A DNA stretch of 64,000 bases. It comes from Dromaius novaehollandiae (lineage: Eukaryota; Chordata; Aves; Casuariiformes; Dromaiidae). Shown here in pieces: positions 60,401-64,000 of the stretch (its first letter is position 1; every line of letters begins with the position of its first letter). The notes beneath the pieces are model-generated. The model worked only from the letters and a program-made list of their open reading frames with translations. It ran no database searches and was not told where the DNA came from. Location of the stretch: assembly GCF_036370855.1 (NCBI RefSeq), contig NC_088105.1, positions 11,289,619-11,353,618 on the forward strand, in the 5' to 3' direction. A program made the position numbers and the translations under genes.

Positions 60401-63400
60401 TCATCCAAATGTTTATATCCCATGTGGCCAGTAATTAAGTTCTCCAGAGTAGAGAAGACTATTTCAGGAACTACAGCCTATCACCACAAGCTGGTCTGTA
60501 TCAGCAAAGACACAAAATAAATCGTCAGCCAGCACGTGTGTCCAGCTGATGATTATTTTCCATGATAAATGCATCAAAAAGAGGTTGAAGAAACAGCAGA
60601 AGTGGCACAATGACATGTGGAAAGCACTAGCAATCTGGAGATAATATTATTTGTTAATAATCATATATGCATACATACTGTGTATGGGAGGCTACTGTAT
60701 GTGTGTAGGGAGGATTTCTGGTAAAAGCTGACACTGTTTTAGTACCTCCTACAGCAGGAGCAAGCTATGCAGCCTAATTGTGCACTACTTTGTGCTCTTT
60801 GCACAAAAACAAACAAACAAACAAAAACAAAAAACCCACAATTGTAAACACTCTGGCCTCCCAAGAAGTTGCTAAACAGATGTACAGTTAGTTTGCCTGA
60901 GCCTGGAGACTGCTGTGGCATGGGGAAAAAAATGAAAAAATAAAAACCCAAACCAGGCAGCAATATAGTTTCACCAACCTTTTCTTATATACCACACCTC
61001 TAACAGAAAGATCTGTTAAAGATTAACTCAATAGAGGAGTCCAGGACTTTGTATCTTCCAGCATAACTGACAGCAACATCTCTCCCTATTTTTGACTGGA
61101 AGTCACACAGTAGAAAGAAAGGAGGGTACAGGCACATCGGCACTGTGAAAGCTTGTGGCTGTGCTGTGGCTTTACTATTTTCAGCAGGTGTTTCTGATGA
61201 ACATTGTGCTGAACTTAAGTAATGGGTTTAACAGGTTCTTTCAGGATCACAGGCCAGGAGCTTTTCTCTGACAAACATGAGATACTAGCCTGCAATATGA
61301 TTGCCCCTTATTTCCATGTATATATCTACTCTTGCTTCTCTCAAAATAGGCAGCTAAGTGTGCCACCTGGATGGTGGATTAAAAGTGACTATTCCCAGAT
61401 CAGGCTTCCATAAGCCCAAATGAGACCTTAAGCTATGTCCTATAAAACCAAAAACAACTAATGTCTTTGTGGCAAGATTCGTGCAGCCACTGGCAAATTC
61501 ATGCAACTGTGTTGTAAGCTACCTTCATCCACAAATCCAAGCTTGGATCACTTGCATGAATTTTAGATTCATCTTTTCCACTGACCTAATTGTGGCAGAA
61601 TTGTGCAAGTTCAGATGACATGTTTTGTTGTACTTTTACGTTGTAGTTAATGGTAGCTGTGTCACATACTTATAATGGCAATGAGTCCTTAATATAGCAG
61701 TAGGTAAACAAAGATCACAGAAAACAGCTTGCACTGAGGAGAGGGATATGCATGTGTCTGAGTCAGCCTGCTCACACATTATAACAAGTGGTCTTGACCA
61801 GAATGTTCCAGGCAGTGTTACATTTCTGCCTAAGCTTATTAATGCACCAGTTACCCCTTTAACACTTGATAATAATTCTGATTTTAAGGAACTGGCACTC
61901 TTCAGATGTAAACAGCATTTGCCTTTGTAAACAATTACTGACCAAATGATGCAGTATCCCTTATTTCACAATAAAAAAGTTGAGCACATGATGTTTACAG
62001 TTACTATAAATAATAGCCTGGGGGAGTGAAGACTTCTTTGTATGTTTTCAGAAGAACTGTGGTTTTCTGTGATTTCATCTCCTTAAAGAAGCCCCTGATA
62101 TCTCTGCTTTAGAGAAACAAATGACCCTCAAGCAAGTTCCATTTATGTCTTAGTCTCACTGCCAGCAAAGAATCTAAAAAAGTCTACTCTCCTCTAAAGA
62201 AGGAGTTTGAATACAATATACCATTTTTCTGACTGCATTCTATGTTATCGCTTGCAGGTTAAAGGAATGAAATCTCTGCTATAGCTCTAATAAAAGGTGT
62301 TCGAACACTTTGTTCTAACTTGCACATTTCCAATTTGTTTTCATTTATAAAGTTTGCTCTTCGGCCAAAAATCACCTGTTTTGTGGAACTACATACGTGG
62401 ATAATATCTATGAGCTTTTTGCCTGCTACCACATTTCTTGCAAAAATCACCTACGGCTGTTGCATGTCCTCACTACCATTAAGCACTAACTCTTTAGAAT
62501 TAAAGTCAGTCTTGCACAATAACAGTATCAAGGTAGCTTCTGTGAACTAGATACCAAGCTGTGCACAAGCAGTATCCCATCTAAAATCTCTCCAAATGAG
62601 TAACTCTCTGCTAACATCTTATTCAGCCATGCTGTCACAGATTGCATGGAATTTTCTAGTTTTGTCCTAATAAAAAGTTTCCTACTTCCATTTTAACACC
62701 ATTCTGGAACACTCTTTAACCTAAATTTTTCCAATATTTCTCTGTTGCAGATCACATCTTGAAATCTTAGCTTCTCTGAACATGGTTTGGAGAATTAATG
62801 CTAAATTAATCTTTCCTCCCAGCCTTCATGAAAACCTTCCTAAACCTTCCTCCTTCTGCCCATAGATTTCAGTTGTTCTCTGGATTCTTTCCCTTATTTA
62901 TATATTTCTTATAGCATTTAGTCACTTTTCAAAAGCAAGATTATTTTTAACATGGACCTGCTTAGGCATCTAGCTTTCAGCTCAGCCCCACAAGCAGTCA
63001 TATCACCAAATTTCTTAAGCCACCATTAGGACACAAATTGGTGTTTCAGCTAATTCCGCATAAAATCCTGTGCTCACCTCTGAGTGCTGGCGAGAGATGA
63101 GGCAAACTCAGCCTGTCTCTGAAAACAGACACTCACTCCATTACTGAAACCTTTTACTCAGGGGAGGAAAGAAAAAAAAAAACCAAAAACATAAAACAAA
63201 GGTGAGTTAACTGTAAAGTAAGAATATCTCATAGAAGGAAAAAAATGACAGAATTCAGAGGTAACAGTGCTTCACTAGAAAGAATATAAACATAGATTTG
63301 GGGGCTTTTTCCTTGTTTTGTTTTTTTTGTTGTTGTTAAATAGGATTTAACCGTACTCTGAGACTGATGATAACAATCATGAGATGAGGAAGGATTCTAC

Positions 63401-64000
63401 GCACGTACCTCCACTGTCTTCAAAGCTAAAGAGAAGATACAACAAATCGGTTCTACTGTTGCGTATGGATGGTACTTTTAACCTGTATTTCAAGGTACTC
63501 AAAACAAAACAAAAACAAACACCTTAAGGAGATGAGCAACCTCCCTTAGTGGTTCTTATCAACAGGACAGTCCAGAATTTAAAAAACACCAACAGTCTGC
63601 ACTACCAAGTAATGCTTTCCAGCAGTGTTGAGTTGGTATTAGTCAATAACCCTCAGAGCAGCCCAGAATCCATTAGAACTTGCAAGATGGGATCTCCTGC
63701 AGAAGGCCAGAGTCCAGTATCAGCTCAGGCAAGAATTGCAGGCATCCTTCTAACCACGTCCTCATACATTTTTTCTGGTAAAGGCCTCCTGCTGTCCTTC
63801 CTAGCTGGGACACAGTGGCTCCCCCATCTCTTTCTTTGCTCCATCTTCCTAGCTTATTCAGGTGATCTCCTGTTTCTCTCTTCCTCACCGGCTTTGCCTT
63901 CCTCTCCTTCCCTCCCTCCAGCTCCATGCAACACAAGTTAAGAACATCTACTGGGAGCACCTTTGCAGAGGGCTTGCTGTGCTGTAAAGCAGAAGGCAGA

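Larger units (their letters stand above)
54261..64000. other. Distal spacer
   Basis: Apart from the two LINE-tail copies, the 70-base duplication, an exon-like minus-strand frame ending at 55716, and a (CAAA)n run at about 60808-60830, I see no gene. NPL, which follows RGS8 in mammals, was not recognised. Confidence 0.45.

Overview
This is a 64 kb piece of an animal nuclear genome with interrupted genes, long AT-rich introns and spacers, CpG-rich promoter DNA, microsatellites and a few worn retroposons. The coding exons match amniote RGS16 and RGS8 closely. Interspersed repeats are few, and those seen are old CR1/L3-like LINE debris, so I infer a sauropsid, most likely a bird. The species cannot be fixed from the sequence alone.

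Only two protein-coding genes can be supported, both on the minus strand. RGS16 (coding exons 10852 to 6424) has five coding exons and encodes 191 residues. It has a TATA-box promoter in a CpG-rich domain and an AU-rich 3' region towards low coordinates. RGS8 (coding exons 38328 to 24327) also has five coding exons and encodes 180 residues. A second, alternatively used coding exon lies at 40316-40374, and a possible further upstream promoter and first exon lies at 47.5-47.85 kb. The order RGS16-RGS8, same strand, is that of human 1q25.

Layout: 1-3.9 kb spacer; 3.9-10.95 kb RGS16; 10.95-13.6 kb CpG-rich flank; 13.6-18.7 kb spacer; 18.7-24.3 kb spacer and/or RGS8 3' UTR; 24.3-40.4 kb RGS8; 40.4-47.9 kb probable upstream RGS8 intron; 47.9-64 kb spacer with a decayed LINE reverse-transcriptase fragment at about 53.4-54.3 kb.

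Both proteins are small R4-family GTPase-activating proteins for Gi/Gq alpha subunits. They are tandem paralogues with identical intron phases and nearly identical exon lengths. RGS16 looks like an inducible, short-lived regulator: cysteine-2 N-terminus, AU-rich 3' region, CpG/E-box promoter domain. RGS8 looks like a regulator whose N-terminus is changed by promoter choice. I found no wholly new biological system. The points most worth checking are the RGS8 N-terminal exons, the upstream ORF overlapping the RGS8 start, and the transposon-derived AU-rich element opposite the RGS16 message.
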